A stretch of 64,000 nt of DNA from Siphonodentalium dalli (GCA_032622095.1 CP136063.1:72085980-72149979); one strand, 5' to 3'. Shown: positions 53,629-55,273, numbered from the stretch's first letter. The notes: a model not told the origin generated them from the letters alone. Numbers and translations are program-made.

Positions 53629-55273
53629 AGCGTGTGTTTATTCCTCCATATCAATGAAGATATATATATACACACATAATTATGGAATTATTTACACAAA
53701 GAGGTAATTTCGGTGCACACGCCGAAATGCACAATTATAGACAAACACAAAAACAAATACAATGTTCTTCTCGATTATTTTCCAATCTGTTTCATGATAG
53801 CTAATATTATTACTAAAACCACTTAACTGAGGATGTGGAGTTGCCGGAAACAGAAAAGGAAGAATTTGTAAGATACATATCATGCAGATTTATGGAGACA
53901 CGGACTTGTATTGCGAGTGTTCATTGTTTCAAATGTACTTGCTTCGGTGAGCGTAAACAAATTCTTATTTCTTGTCCAAATGGTCATGTATCGATCGGAA
54001 TGGTCATGTATCGATCGGAGTGGTCATGTATCAATCGGAGTGGCCATGTATCGATCGGGGTGGCCATGTATCGATCGGAGTGGCTATGTATCGATCGGAG
54101 TGGCTATGTATCAATCGGAGTGGCCTATTGAGATTTCCCTCAACTCAGATCAACCTTCGATTTTCGCTCGTGCCGTGGGGTTCAAATCCGGGTGAACATC
54201 GGCTAGCCATGCAGATTAGGATAATCTTATCCACGGCCTAATTAACCACCTCGGCTACGGGACATCCTTAAAGGGGAAGCCATATCATCAAGAGTCTGAA
54301 CATTAGACGCCATGACCGTCTCAGATCTCGCTACTCTCATCGGGCTATAAGAGTAGCGAGATCGGAGACGGTTGTGCATGGTGTCTATCTGAACATGGGT
54401 TCGAAATACCGTCTCAGATCTCGCTACTCTCATCGGGCTATAAGAGTAGCGAGATCGGAGACGGTTGTGGTGTCTATCTGAACATGGGTTCGAAATATTG
54501 ACAGAGAGCGGATCTACCATTATATTGGAACAGCACAATGCACTTCCTCCAAAATTGTATCTGTGATCGCCAGATTATTGGTACTGGCGTTTACCTTTAT
54601 TTTCTCCAGTGTGAGCTATTTTATAGTCGAAACGCGACATAGTTTCCACAGCGTAGCTTTCATTTAATATTCTGTTGAATGAGTTTTATGAAAAAAATTT
54701 GAGCACCGCCTTGTATATATTCCCGAGGTTTGCTCTCAAAGCTCGTAGCATTTTCTGTGTCGCATATCTCCTTCCTGGTCGCCTATATACTATACCCAGA
54801 AAACGTCGCTCTCCTTAAAGATAGTTGTAGTCCGAGCGTTTCCATACATGTAGTTTATTACGGGCGCCGCGTTTATACTAATGTACAAATTCTTGTTTCG
54901 TCTGGGCGCTTCCATAGCGCTGGGGGTTCTATTTATAGAATGTTAATTATTGGGACACATTAAAAGTTGTAGTGCGACCCCGAAGCCGAGCCGTAGTGCG
55001 ACCCGAGGCGTTTACATGATGTCAATGTTGTTGATTTTCGGTTTGTGATAAGCTATGACAATTACAAATAACAGAATGAAAAAGATTCTATAATTACAAT
55101 CATTGGTATATAGTATATGTATATGCATGATCTTGAGCGCGTTACCATTTCTGACTATGGTTTTCTTGTATACACTGCAATGCAATATACTTACCAATAT
55201 TGAGACATTCTACTGTCAGTGAGGTATATCCAACACAGAGAATGGTCGTGAATGCTAATAAGTTGGTCCACAT
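3042..55273 (-). CDS. Ionotropic glutamate receptor-like gene, multi-exon, 3' end outside window
   Basis: This is the overall model. Joining the exons listed below gives about 755 codons: signal peptide, bilobed amino-terminal domain (residues about 27-410), S1, M1, pore loop, M3 and S2. The family forms tetrameric ligand-gated cation channels in the plasma membrane, often at synapses. What I see: an S1 block with P-F-T-I-T-S-D-R before VIDYTKPFM, a pore loop ending MEQGGE, M3 with TYTANLAAF and a glycine-rich S2 with a conserved Cys. Relatives run 850-950 residues, so about 100 or more residues (end of S2, M4, cytoplasmic tail) are missing and expected left of position 1. Sequons NLT, NFS, NLS, NRT and NFT lie in the extracellular parts. 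QGGE in the pore recalls delta-type receptors, but the subfamily is not settled. Introns are large and full of inverted repeats. The S1 joins between exons 7, 8 and 9 do not close, so a damaged gene is possible. Confidence 0.85.
3552..3850 (+). mobile_element. Diverged Helitron-like unit
   Basis: The unit begins with TATATTTTGGAA and a TGTATGTTTGTATGTATG microsatellite, has the ACTCGAAAACTG core and CCTTGACCTTGACC, and ends with the AGCCCGGACGAAGTC hairpin. These parts and their order match the array at 9.4-13.6 kb. Confidence 0.55.
3860..4470. other. No feature recognised
   Basis: AT-rich intron sequence without exon signals, repeats or long open frames that I can support. Confidence 0.4.
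4473..5191 (+). repeat. 26-bp minisatellite with 41-bp variant units
   Basis: About 25 copies of CTTACCCTCCGACCTATATG plus TGTTTA. The left part alternates with a 41-bp form that adds CATTCTCATTAAGTA. As 26 is not a multiple of 3 and the unit has no stop, all three plus frames stay open; they are not genes. Confidence 0.95.
5408..5550. repeat. 143-bp near-perfect hairpin
   Basis: The arms CCATCATGACCTGGGGTGTG and its complement enclose further matched blocks (GGGATGGAAAAATCTCACCC, GGCCAGATATTTGG) and a short loop around CACGAGGCTTGCCGAGTG. The length and near identity suggest a recent origin. Confidence 0.85.
5551..6477. other. No gene; small imperfect palindromes only
   Basis: Contains a GGTATATACC pair near 5,690 and a GGTGTGAGATAG/CTATCTCACAC pair at 6,352-6,413. 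No coding signal seen. Confidence 0.4.
6478..6733. mobile_element. Hairpin MITE, family copy 1
   Basis: The sequence from TAATAAGCGAGGTCACTGAG to GTTAGTGACAGG matches 22,708-22,961 along its length. Internal arms (CCGTGGTTTTA/AAAACCACGG, GTAGCATTTCCATGTATGGA and complement) fold back. Two diverged copies at unrelated places show that it is dispersed. Confidence 0.65.
6916..7133 (-). CDS. iGluR exon 11: pore exit, M3 and start of S2
   Basis: Acceptor ATAACTTCCAG|GTGGTGAG and donor ATCAAG|GTATGTG enclose 218 bases, phase 1 in and phase 0 out. The product reads GGEARPTTVSGRLLLAS, then WWLFTVIMISTYTANLAAFL (M3), VVYVPHKPINSVKELANQ, IKPIAEYATNTYTFIK. The M3 gate motif normally reads SYTANLAAF; here the first residue is Thr. 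N-T in EYATNT aligns with the Ser-Thr that contacts the ligand in AMPA receptors, so the Thr is kept. The TTAA-flanked MITE at 7,182-7,689 begins 50 bases upstream of the acceptor in gene orientation. Confidence 0.95.
7182..7689. mobile_element. TTAA-flanked MITE, 508 bp
   Basis: TTAA at 7,182 and 7,686 bound terminal inverted repeats with GGATTATCTCTTT. Inner arms (GAATCGAAGACTCCTGTCC and its diverged complement; ATTAATATTGATTTTATTTC and complement) also fold. The flanks suggest a piggyBac-type target. Confidence 0.6.
7690..8519. other. Intron sequence, nothing recognised
   Basis: No repeat pair or exon found; open frames on both strands overlap and lack family resemblance. Confidence 0.4.
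8520..8853 (-). CDS. iGluR exon 10: S1 core, M1 and pore loop
   Basis: Acceptor TCGTTCCAG|GAAGTAGC and donor GAACAGG|GTATGTTT give 111 codons plus one base. In order: EVALGAGPFTITSDRDR and VIDYTKPFMDIGEGIL (S1; the Pro, Thr and Arg that bind the ligand carboxylate in AMPA receptors are kept), then HRFERMFKMFKPF, M1 (VWTTWLYIGISIIVFGCALF), RLSPF, a polar linker and the pore helix LKFFDNLWLVFGTYMEQG. At the position of the Q/R editing site, where vertebrate subunits have Gln or Asn, there is Glu (M-E-Q-G). The frame is open with no damage. A second AG 25 bases upstream of the chosen acceptor gives a poorer fit. Confidence 0.94.
8854..9309. other. Intron sequence, nothing recognised
   Basis: No supported feature before the TA microsatellite. 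Confidence 0.4.
9310..9396. repeat. (TA)n/(CATATA)n microsatellite
   Basis: Simple repeat directly before the first Helitron-like unit, likely its insertion target. Confidence 0.9.
9397..10304 (+). mobile_element. Helitron-like unit 1
   Basis: The unit starts TCTATTATATATTTTGGAAG, then a (GTCTGTGT)n tract, core GATGAACTCGAAAACG and CCGATTTCGATGAAACTTGG. It ends with the hairpin CCCGGACGAAGTCGGG, 6 bases of spacer and CTAGT. A 3' hairpin just before CTAG, a TC start and insertion in AT tracts are Helitron-like; no helicase is present, so non-autonomous. Its 3' 700 bases recur in unit 5. Confidence 0.6.
10305..10925 (+). mobile_element. Helitron-like unit 2
   Basis: Same start block (TATTATATATTTTGGAAG), GT tract, three core modules each followed by a TGACCTTGA...TCAAGGTCA pair, and the same CCCGGACGAAGTCGGG hairpin and CTAGT end. 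Confidence 0.6.
10926..11663 (+). mobile_element. Helitron-like unit 3
   Basis: Start TCTATAATATATTTTGGAAG, a short GT tract, four core modules and the terminal hairpin with one change (GAAGTTGGG), then CTAGTC. Confidence 0.58.
11664..12173 (+). mobile_element. Helitron-like unit 4, different core with 122-bp tandem repeats
   Basis: A GTCTGTATGTTT tract is followed by three copies (about 11,819, 11,941 and 12,063) of a 122-bp unit holding CGTGCGACGCCAGCTTCGCG and CATGCGCAGACGAGATCTCG. The end keeps the hairpin CCCGGACAACGTCGGG and CTAGT. The core differs from its neighbours while the ends are shared. Confidence 0.58.
12174..12953 (+). mobile_element. Helitron-like unit 5 (duplicate of unit 1)
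   Basis: Collinear with unit 1 from TCTATTATATATTTTGGAAG through GATGCATAGGATATCTCGG, then the CCCGGACGAAGTCGGG hairpin and CTAGTA. Confidence 0.6.
12954..13038. repeat. (TA)n and (CATA)n microsatellite between units
   Basis: Simple sequence separating units 5 and 6; a similar block follows unit 6. Confidence 0.9.
13039..13635 (+). mobile_element. Helitron-like unit 6
   Basis: Starts CTATTATATATTTTTGGAAG, then a GT tract, core modules with TGACCTTGA/TCAAGGTCA pairs and the terminal hairpin and CTAGTA, which run straight into (TA)n. Confidence 0.6.
13636..13700. repeat. (TA)n/(CATA)n microsatellite
   Basis: Simple repeat closing the array. Confidence 0.9.
13841..16874. mobile_element. 3.0-kb element with long terminal inverted repeats
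   Basis: The left arm (from ATCACTGTCGGATACCCGTT) and right arm (complement, ending at TGAT, 16,874) match for about 530 bases, including GGCGCCCACTAAAGCA and CGTCATAATTTTTCGAAA. The inner ends carry short tandem GGTTCAGGTTCGGAC motifs. The 1.9-kb middle has no gene that I recognise; it holds a C-run near 14,650 with flanking TTACACGGCTT/AAGCCGTGTAA and a palindrome at 16,000-16,070. Confidence 0.75.
16875..17340. other. Intron sequence, nothing recognised
   Basis: No supported feature between the long-TIR element and the hairpin at 17,341. Confidence 0.4.
17341..17454. repeat. Hairpin with TTGTTTAC arms
   Basis: TAGTATGTTATTGTCAAGTT is mirrored by its complement at 17,434-17,454, with inner TGTAAACAAAAGCCA arms. 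The GTTTACATAAC/ACAATAACATAC block recurs near 26,650, 33,770 and 45,180. Confidence 0.6.
17642..18050. repeat. Direct repeat copy 1 with 159-bp terminal hairpin
   Basis: The hairpin (17,642-17,800; arms ACACAGAACGACACGATGTG) is followed by 250 bases (ATTACACGCTTCGTGTCCTA...GGAACAAGCG). The whole unit recurs at 18,351 on the other side of exon 9. Confidence 0.8.
18105..18195 (-). CDS. iGluR exon 9: S1, YTIVEPPDNLWG...WNGMVG
   Basis: Acceptor ACCATTGCAG|TTACACAA and donor AGAGGG|GTAAGAGG enclose 91 bases, one finishing a codon plus 30 full codons, leaving in phase 0 as exon 10 requires. The product YTIVEPPDNLWGAQ then NDDGYWNGMVGMVLRG matches the S1 consensus (F-x-Y-x-I, P-D-G-x-Y-G, then W-N-G-M-V-x-E-L) almost position for position, so the family is certain. 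The exon is bracketed by two direct copies of a 0.36-0.41-kb repeat with terminal hairpins (17,642-18,050 and 18,351-18,709). That may explain why the upstream junction is hard to resolve. An alternative acceptor, ACTGAG|GAACAA, would add 11 residues in frame. Confidence 0.87.
18351..18709. repeat. Direct repeat copy 2 with terminal hairpin
   Basis: Same order as copy 1; the hairpin centre is shorter (18,351-18,465) and the tail is slightly diverged. It lies between tentative exon 8 and exon 9. Confidence 0.8.
18869..18975 (-). CDS. Tentative iGluR exon 8: S1 segment
   Basis: Acceptor TTTTTTTCAG|TGAATTTT (needs one base carried in) opens a frame reading (V)NFPHYRHYATQGNEGP, then PGIKID and FNALRQQL, up to a possible donor CAGTTG|GTATGG. 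GIKID followed by a helix-like stretch matches the place where these receptors have G-[FI]-C-[IV]-D-L-L. An earlier donor, CACAAG|GTAATG at 18,939, is as good by sequence. Neither ending gives the phase exon 9 asks for (two bases carried in), and the entering phase disagrees with the first donor of exon 7. So either a small exon is missing, non-standard splicing is used, or the region is broken. Treat as a hint only. Confidence 0.4.
19050..19800. repeat. Degenerate tandem repeat, period about 180 bp
   Basis: The motif TGTTGAATATTG followed by a TTATC block, CTAAGTCGAAAAAGGC-like and TTTGGGACG/TTGATCTGCGTC blocks recurs three to four times with drift. Related to the repeat at 36,900-37,275. 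Confidence 0.5.
20100..20384. repeat. Repeated GAACTGTTG motifs
   Basis: GAACTGTTGCCCG, GAACTGTTGACTGGC and variants recur at 20 to 30-base steps, followed by TTTCCGGAAATTTCCGG. They match the arms of the hairpin at 20,452-20,505 and may belong to one element. Confidence 0.45.
20385..20510 (+). pseudogene. Start fragment resembling DUF3504/Crypton-type proteins, cut by a hairpin
   Basis: An ATG at 20,385 opens MSRFSDISEDDINNLLENRD, which looks like the N-terminus common in invertebrate DUF3504 (Crypton tyrosine-recombinase-derived, KCTD1/ZMYM-like) proteins. After 20-odd codons the frame runs into a hairpin with arms CGAACTGTTGCCC and GGGCAACAGTTCG and stops at about 20,510. I see no downstream exon. 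It is probably the leading end of a captured or deleted element. Similarity was judged from memory of the family, so confidence is modest. Confidence 0.3.
20511..22200. other. No gene; diverged dispersed repeats
   Basis: At 21,570-21,900 TCTATCACCATACC and CATCAAAATTTGACAAC blocks recur with drift and end in a CCCGCCGACTAATATCGGG palindrome. The rest shows nothing that I can support. Confidence 0.4.
22250..22445. repeat. GGGTGGGTCC/poly-A,G low-complexity repeat
   Basis: Alternating purine blocks with GGTGGGTCC, related to 20,770-20,890, 24,700-24,900 and 25,050-25,090. Confidence 0.4.
22708..22961. mobile_element. Hairpin MITE, family copy 2
   Basis: Matches 6,478-6,733 from TAATAAGCGAGATCACCGAG to GGTTAGTGACAG, with the same internal fold (ATATATGGAATTGCTAC against GTAGCATTGCCATACATGG). 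Confidence 0.65.
23316..23495. mobile_element. Hairpin-module element (AACGGGAGCTGCGCTGG type), truncated
   Basis: AACGGGAGCTGCGCTGGTGC starts the element as at 49,940. Then comes one complete hairpin with CATTCTCTTATATATATGAG arms and one half hairpin that breaks off in TTGGCATTGG. Confidence 0.65.
23496..24177. other. Intron sequence, nothing recognised
   Basis: No exon or repeat pair found. Confidence 0.4.
24178..24420 (-). repeat. 61-bp tandem repeat spanning the exon 7 donor, four copies
   Basis: Donor positions recur at 24,363, 24,302, 24,241 and 24,180, exactly 61 bases apart, each reading CAGAG|GTATGTG. The exon copy has TTTTGGGGATATGAG where the other three have TTTTGGGGGTTATCAG. 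So the exon copy is one base shorter inside. Confidence 0.93.
24364..24582 (-). CDS. iGluR exon 7: end of amino-terminal domain and first S1 strand
   Basis: Acceptor CTCTTTCAG|ATGCCGAGG and donor TCAGAG|GTATGTG give 73 codons in phase 0. The peptide has YLTGSSHKLYSVFGGLNPHQ, then ILKEIGQWKNRTGLKL (the IG.W segment that closes the domain, with an NRT sequon) and MSLLITSSE, the likely first beta-strand of S1 (usually like L.VTT..E). Odd: the last 60 bases with the donor are tandemly repeated three more times downstream (24,178-24,420). The phase-0 donor does not match exon 8, which needs phase 1. The donor of the second copy, 61 bases further on, does, and the extended frame stays open for 20 more codons. 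Confidence 0.78.
25110..25300. repeat. Direct repeat copy A (unoccupied TTAA site)
   Basis: ACTTGTCTTGATGTAACTAA, AAAAAGAGCGAG and CAACTGTCTCAAACATTAA-like blocks recur at 25,500-26,070. Here CATTAATGTGACTA is uninterrupted (TTAA at 25,199). Confidence 0.7.
25576..25975. mobile_element. piggyBac-like MITE, 400 bp, TTAA on both sides
   Basis: TTAA then CCCTTTACCCAACA at the left, TGTTGGGTAAAGGG then TTAA at the right. The inside has two long hairpins in opposite orientation (arms CCAATGCATTCTCTTATATA) joined by an AT-rich spacer, then a 140-base unique part with GCCGGTTTTGGCCGG. Copy A of the surrounding direct repeat shows the empty site. No transposase. Confidence 0.85.
26197..27308. mobile_element. 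TTAA-flanked 1.1-kb repeat (AGGGGTACTG type)
   Basis: TTAA+AGGGGTACTG at the left and CAGTATCCCC+TTAA at the right. The inside shares long blocks with the arms at 59.5-61 and 62.5-64 kb and with 55.8-56.5 kb (such as GTGTACAAGACGTAATCAAA). Non-coding. Confidence 0.6.
27441..27614 (-). CDS. iGluR exon 6: amino-terminal domain, C-terminal helix region
   Basis: Acceptor TGTTTATAG|AGAGACG and donor AAAAAG|GTGGGTTTC enclose 58 codons in phase 0. The sequence begins RDDVRKSIDISLDIIG, the position of the long helix that usually reads YDAV..LA.AL in these receptors. A polar linker with a single Cys follows, then TEIWKK. A second AG two bases downstream of the acceptor would break the frame and was not chosen. 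The exon lies about 110 bases right of nothing more than unique intron, with the 5.27-kb foldback element starting at 27,721 on its upstream side in gene orientation. Confidence 0.78.
27721..32990. mobile_element. 5.27-kb foldback-type element
   Basis: The ends TAGAGGAGCGGCCAAAT and complement enclose arms of about 1.3-1.5 kb. The outer 0.8 kb mirrors collinearly (GGTGGCAGCTATGTATGGTA, ACGACGTCATGGTGGAGAAT and so on). Further in, both arms hold tandem blocks of about 350 bp with CAATGTCATAAAATG and CCAAGATGGCG. The 2.4-kb centre (29,260-31,680) has no gene that I can support. No clear target duplication. Confidence 0.75.
33001..33036. repeat. Half of the CATTCTCTTATATATGCGAG hairpin module
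   Basis: One arm only (ATAGGTCGCCTCGCATATAT, then AAGAGAATGCATTGGC), ten bases outside the foldback element. Confidence 0.7.
33040..34405. other. No gene; one dispersed repeat
   Basis: 33,750-33,960 matches blocks at 26,650-26,830 and 45,180-45,335 (TTTACATAACAAAGCG, TATTCTTTCTGTTTAT). Otherwise nothing recognised. Confidence 0.4.
34406..36373. mobile_element. 2.0-kb element with 0.6-kb terminal inverted repeats
   Basis: Terminal arms carry CAATCGTTTTGACGATTCTGC-type ends, TTATACGTGATATT, GGTCAAATCGGGA and GCGTCAACTGAGGTACG blocks. A third partial arm copy (34,990-35,120) lies inside beside the left arm. At 35,461 a TTAAAGGGGTACTG block from the other TTAA family occurs. Non-coding. Confidence 0.7.
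36441..36560 (+). mobile_element. Possible tRNA-derived SINE fragment
   Basis: A GTGTTCGAACCACG box-B-like stretch is followed by GGGCGAAAATCGG and GATCTGAGTTGAGGGA. The last block also follows the SINE-like copy at 54,130-54,260. Confidence 0.4.
36575..36900. other. Nothing recognised
   Basis: AT-rich intron sequence. Confidence 0.4.
36905..37275. repeat. Dispersed repeat with tandem half and (GGAC)n
   Basis: Two copies of a block with AAATTTGGTTCAGTTCACTC, then GGACGGACGGACGGACGGAC. The ends GGCATAATACGCCCG and ACGGGCGTAT are inverted. Confidence 0.6.
37357..37598. repeat. Nested hairpin
   Basis: Inner arms TAGTCCAAGTCTTCTCGTAC/complement with ACCAGCTAAGATATTAGCTGG at the tip; outer arms CGATTTTGTGTGGAATTC and complement 180 bases apart. 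Confidence 0.75.
37817..38049. mobile_element. piggyBac-like MITE, left part
   Basis: TTAA-CCCTTTACCCAACAAACCGG, the 140-base unique part and one complete hairpin, up to GCATTCTTACATTCTTTAA. There the 2.8-kb element begins. The right part resumes at 40,883. Confidence 0.82.
38352..38500 (+). pseudogene. Short acidic open frame inside the 2.8-kb TTAA element
   Basis: The plus-strand frame reads DDFDLAAFEPDDNDPPHIGE, then a second acidic/basic mix and a CIC motif before a TAG. It is Asp/Pro-rich and reads like an acidic N-terminal tail, as many transposases have. It could be the remnant of the coding region of the element at 38,050-40,882, but no catalytic region follows. Function unknown. Confidence 0.2.
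38637..38653. repeat. Poly-G run
   Basis: About 16 consecutive G; a C run of similar length is at 40,289-40,303. Confidence 0.9.
40883..41011. mobile_element. piggyBac-like MITE, right part
   Basis: Continues the MITE at TTTAACAATTTTATAATTTT, has the second hairpin and ends TGTTGGGTAAAGGG-TTAA. Confidence 0.82.
41351..42202. other. Intron sequence, nothing recognised
   Basis: No supported exon or repeat pair before exon 5. Confidence 0.4.
42203..42412 (-). CDS. iGluR exon 5: amino-terminal domain, lobe 2
   Basis: Acceptor GTTTTTCAG|AGTGTAAC and donor GGGCTG|GTAAGAATG enclose exactly 70 codons in phase 0. The product includes NNWLTKEYFWVYLNGDISSL, then a Cys-containing segment (SSWCSGIIRDKSTLC) and DIGRIYGL. 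A Trp/Tyr-rich strand followed by a short loop and helix is what the family has after the second-lobe strand. Phase fits exons 4 and 6. A TTAA-flanked hairpin MITE (42,452-42,809) starts only 40 bases upstream of the acceptor in gene orientation, so the branch-point region borders the insertion. Confidence 0.8.
42452..42809. mobile_element. piggyBac-like MITE, 358 bp, complete
   Basis: TTAA-CCCTTTACCCAACA ... TGTTGGGTAAAGGG-TTAA with two hairpins, spacer and the GGCCGGTTTTGGCCGG end. Same orientation as the copy at 25,576; opposite to the split copy. Confidence 0.87.
42939..43381. mobile_element. Hairpin-module element with other termini
   Basis: Terminal inverted repeats CCGCCATATCAAATCCAGTC enclose CCCTGTGCCAATGCATTCTC hairpins identical in kind to those of the TTAA MITE, but the ends are unrelated. 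One hairpin has lost its loop (GCGAGTCGCCTCGC). Confidence 0.75.
43498..43705. repeat. Inverted repeat, arms about 25 bp
   Basis: CCCAGCTTGACATTTGC and complement GCAAATGTCAAGCTGGG, about 165 bases apart. Confidence 0.65.
43730..44340. other. Nothing recognised
   Basis: AT-rich intron sequence. Confidence 0.4.
44345..44562. mobile_element. Solo terminal arm of the 34.4-36.4-kb element family
   Basis: GCCCACTTTTGTCGTCCCAA through GGTCGCAGAATCGT to the CAGAATCGTTAAAACGATTG end matches the right arm at 36,180-36,373. Confidence 0.7.
44570..44760. repeat. AT-rich palindromic block (AACATGTTAATTA)
   Basis: Repeated AACATGTTAATTA, ATCATGTTATAAT motifs; low complexity. Confidence 0.45.
44914..45137. 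repeat. Inverted repeat around a 125-base loop
   Basis: AAGCAAAACACTCAACACCG and complement CGGTGTTGAGTGTTTTGCG, extended by TAAAAAGTGTG/CACACTCTTTA. Confidence 0.65.
45180..45335. repeat. Dispersed repeat, fourth copy
   Basis: TATGATTGGTATAAGAACAAAATATG and TTCTTTCTGTTTATGGCGG blocks shared with 17.45, 26.7 and 33.8 kb. A 115-codon frame through it is not a gene. Confidence 0.5.
45393..45474. repeat. 82-bp near-perfect hairpin next to exon 4
   Basis: ACAGTTCTGGGTGGTGG arm and complement, with AATTCCATCAAACTTGCATA inner arms and a TA tip. It begins 31 bases past the donor of exon 4. Confidence 0.85.
45506..45687 (-). CDS. iGluR exon 4: amino-terminal domain, middle
   Basis: Acceptor TATGCTTTCAG|GTTCAAATG and donor AACTTG|GTATGTG enclose 182 bases that finish a split Gly codon and leave the frame in phase 0. 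The peptide (GSNDLETMFKATS, then ISVLAIKLEQRW, NFSIEKAITHSRIIFVDTN and WIFNL) fits the second-lobe strand-helix-strand of the domain. SRIIFVDTN corresponds to the buried strand that usually reads RIIV(D/C). There are NFS and, across the next junction, NLS sequons. Just past the donor sits an 82-bp near-perfect hairpin (45,393-45,474). I see no frame damage. Confidence 0.8.
45720..46340. other. Repeat fragment, then nothing recognised
   Basis: 45,720-45,860 matches part of the arms at 59.6 and 63.8 kb (TTTTCTATGGAGTG, CGGCGATGTTAGTAGAATGC). The rest is plain intron. Confidence 0.45.
46340..46715. repeat. Inverted partial copy of the next element
   Basis: Starts AGGTACACAATCC and contains GCTAACCACTGTCAAC, ATCGATATCTGATAACTCTG and CCGAAGCCAAAGAAATAGTA, all complemented at 47,020-47,460. 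Confidence 0.65.
46992..47463. mobile_element. TTAA-flanked element (AAGGTACTCAA type)
   Basis: TTAAAGGTACTCAACCCGATCAGACG at the left in two matched parts, GTCGGATTGAGTACCTTTAA at the right. It stops about 60 bases from the exon 3 donor. Non-coding. Confidence 0.6.
47526..47783 (-). CDS. iGluR exon 3: amino-terminal domain, lobe 1
   Basis: Acceptor GCATTTCAG|TGTGTAGG and donor ATAG|GTGTGT bound 258 bases (86 codons), phase 1 to phase 1. The product runs from MCRLTKAGCHVVVAIVT through VPVILITIDRCYM and FRPIPAYYDRVGLLNAISVF to WSSIAYVFDETIG. Alternating beta strands and helices with a VVVAIVT strand, a central VPVILIT strand and a Y/V-rich strand after the helix are the layout of the receptor amino-terminal domain. 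Two cysteines near the start could form the domain disulfide. Phase agrees with exons 2 and 4. A TTAA-flanked inverted repeat (46,992-47,463) begins about 60 bases past the donor. Confidence 0.83.
47784..48208. other. Intron of iGluR; probable upstream region of the nested gene
   Basis: No repeats or exons recognised. No clear TATA box before the plus-strand ATG at 48,209. Confidence 0.35.
48209..48875 (+). CDS. Candidate two-exon small gene (67 codons) nested in an iGluR intron
   Basis: An ATG at 48,209 after CGTTCGAG opens 23 codons rich in basic and hydrophobic residues and without acids (MASAKLGQRVGFLHRS, then ALQKHIQ). They run into a strong donor CAGAG|GTAAGTAG at 48,280. The next usable acceptor in frame is CGACTAG|GCGG, exon 2 starting at 48,743. 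Joined, Arg is completed and the frame continues RFPILYPGWRQGYLRWQKLV and KTKRLNNQLK to a TAA at 48,873-48,875. AATAAA follows 44 bases later. The N-terminus looks like a mitochondrial targeting sequence; the body is basic and Trp-rich with no clear membrane span. I do not recognise the family. The acceptor has a weak pyrimidine tract. It lies antisense inside the receptor intron between exons 2 and 3. The model rests on splice signals, frame and polyA signal only. Confidence 0.42.
48919..48924 (+). promoter_or_regulatory. AATAAA polyadenylation signal of the nested plus-strand gene
   Basis: An exact AATAAA stands 44 bases after the stop codon of the candidate small gene. In AT-rich DNA such a hexamer is not rare, so it supports the model without proving it. 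Confidence 0.35.
48925..49593. other. Nothing recognised
   Basis: Intron sequence between the nested gene and the hairpin next to exon 2. Confidence 0.4.
49594..49752. repeat. 159-bp hairpin abutting exon 2
   Basis: GGTTATCATCACC and GTGTGTTTCAGAGATCCG arms are mirrored on the right; the centre holds CTGCCTTCTCTGGG and GTCTATCGACTCGTC arms. It ends 17 bases from the exon 2 donor. Confidence 0.85.
49770..49910 (-). CDS. iGluR exon 2: start of amino-terminal domain
   Basis: The exon lies between acceptor ATTCCAG|GAATCC and donor CGCAA|GTATGCG, 141 bases, entering and leaving in phase 1. It encodes GILIEHGLNLTGIREYLENV and on to LSTRDA, the first strand and helix of the periplasmic-binding-protein-like amino-terminal domain, with an NLT sequon. 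Nothing catalytic is expected; in this family the domain drives subunit assembly. The exon is squeezed between two inverted repeats: a 159-bp hairpin stops 17 bases past the donor, and a hairpin-bearing element starts about 30 bases before the acceptor. Identification rests on the phase match with exons 1 and 3 and on fold-like sequence, as this part of the family is poorly conserved. Confidence 0.75.
49938..50152. mobile_element. Hairpin-module element (AACGGGAGCTGCGCTGG type), two hairpins
   Basis: After AACGGGAGCTGCGCTGGTGC come two hairpins. Their arms are like those of the TTAA MITE, but the centre reads GAGTCTCCCATAGGGAGTCTC instead of the GAGTCGACC/GGTCGCCTC type, still self-complementary. 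It closes with GGCACAGGG. Confidence 0.75.
50153..50473. other. Nothing recognised
   Basis: AT-rich intron sequence. Confidence 0.4.
50474..50882. repeat. Inverted repeat with GGTGCCGAAACGTCC arms
   Basis: The left side has four GTTTCGGCAC-type motifs in a row, the right side their complements (CAGGTGCCGAAACGTCCAGG). A single copy, CCAGGTGCCGAAACGTA, is near 6,755. Confidence 0.65.
50883..51270. other. Nothing recognised
   Basis: Intron sequence. Confidence 0.4.
51280..51885 (+). repeat. 34-bp minisatellite, about 17 units
   Basis: Unit TGTCTTTACTGTTATGGTGT plus ACACTCTATATAAA, with several shortened units lacking the TCTTTACTG part. Confidence 0.93.
51886..53212. other. Nothing recognised
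   Basis: No exon or repeat pair that I can support. Confidence 0.4.
53213..53268. repeat. 56-bp hairpin
   Basis: Arms GGTTATGACCGGCAGAGTAA and complement around an AAGCTT tip. Confidence 0.85.
53525..53625 (+). repeat. (GA)n microsatellite
   Basis: GAGAGA runs with scattered T; the open frames on both strands come from it. Confidence 0.95.
53982..54125 (+). repeat. 20-bp minisatellite, about 7 units
   Basis: Unit GGCCATGTATCGATCGGAGT with few changes. It abuts the SINE-like sequence that follows. Confidence 0.92.
54130..54262 (-). mobile_element. tRNA-derived SINE-like sequence
   Basis: The minus strand has TAGCCGAGGTGG (an exact A-box type, 54,246-54,257) and 45 bases later GATGTTCACCC, a decayed B-box. 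The spacing is as in Leu/Ser-type tRNA genes. The tail has GATCTGAGTTGAGGGAAAT, as at 36,530. The acceptor stem does not pair, so it is not a tRNA gene. Confidence 0.5.
54315..54505. repeat. Tandem pair of 57-bp hairpins, period 93
   Basis: CCGTCTCAGATCTCGCTACT and its complement occur at 54,315 and 54,408, each followed by GTGTCTATCTGAACATGGGT. Confidence 0.85.
54506..55194. other. Nothing recognised (iGluR intron 1)
   Basis: Intron sequence; the open frames are unsupported. Confidence 0.4.
55195..55273 (-). CDS. iGluR exon 1: start codon and signal peptide
   Basis: On the minus strand an ATG at 55,273 opens 26 codons. They give a short N-terminus (MWTN), a hydrophobic stretch (LLAFTTILCVGYTSL) and a polar Glu-Cys, a typical cleavable signal peptide. 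The exon ends in the strong donor G|GTAAGTA at 55,194 with one base left over. This matches exon 2, which needs two bases to finish a Gly codon, so the junction reads CLN-I-G-ILIEHG, the usual first beta-strand of an iGluR amino-terminal domain. The start was chosen because it is the ATG that places the hydrophobic core right after it. The partner exon is 5.3 kb away, so the assignment rests on phase, strand and the signal peptide. A TATATAG lies about 250 bases upstream but I cannot show that it is a promoter. Confidence 0.65.

Noticed and set aside
53460-53675. Serine/leucine-rich minus-strand frame
   Set aside because: It is the translation of the (GA)n microsatellite.
54130-54262. tRNA gene
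   Set aside because: The A-box is good, but the stems do not pair and the B-box is decayed; called SINE-like instead.
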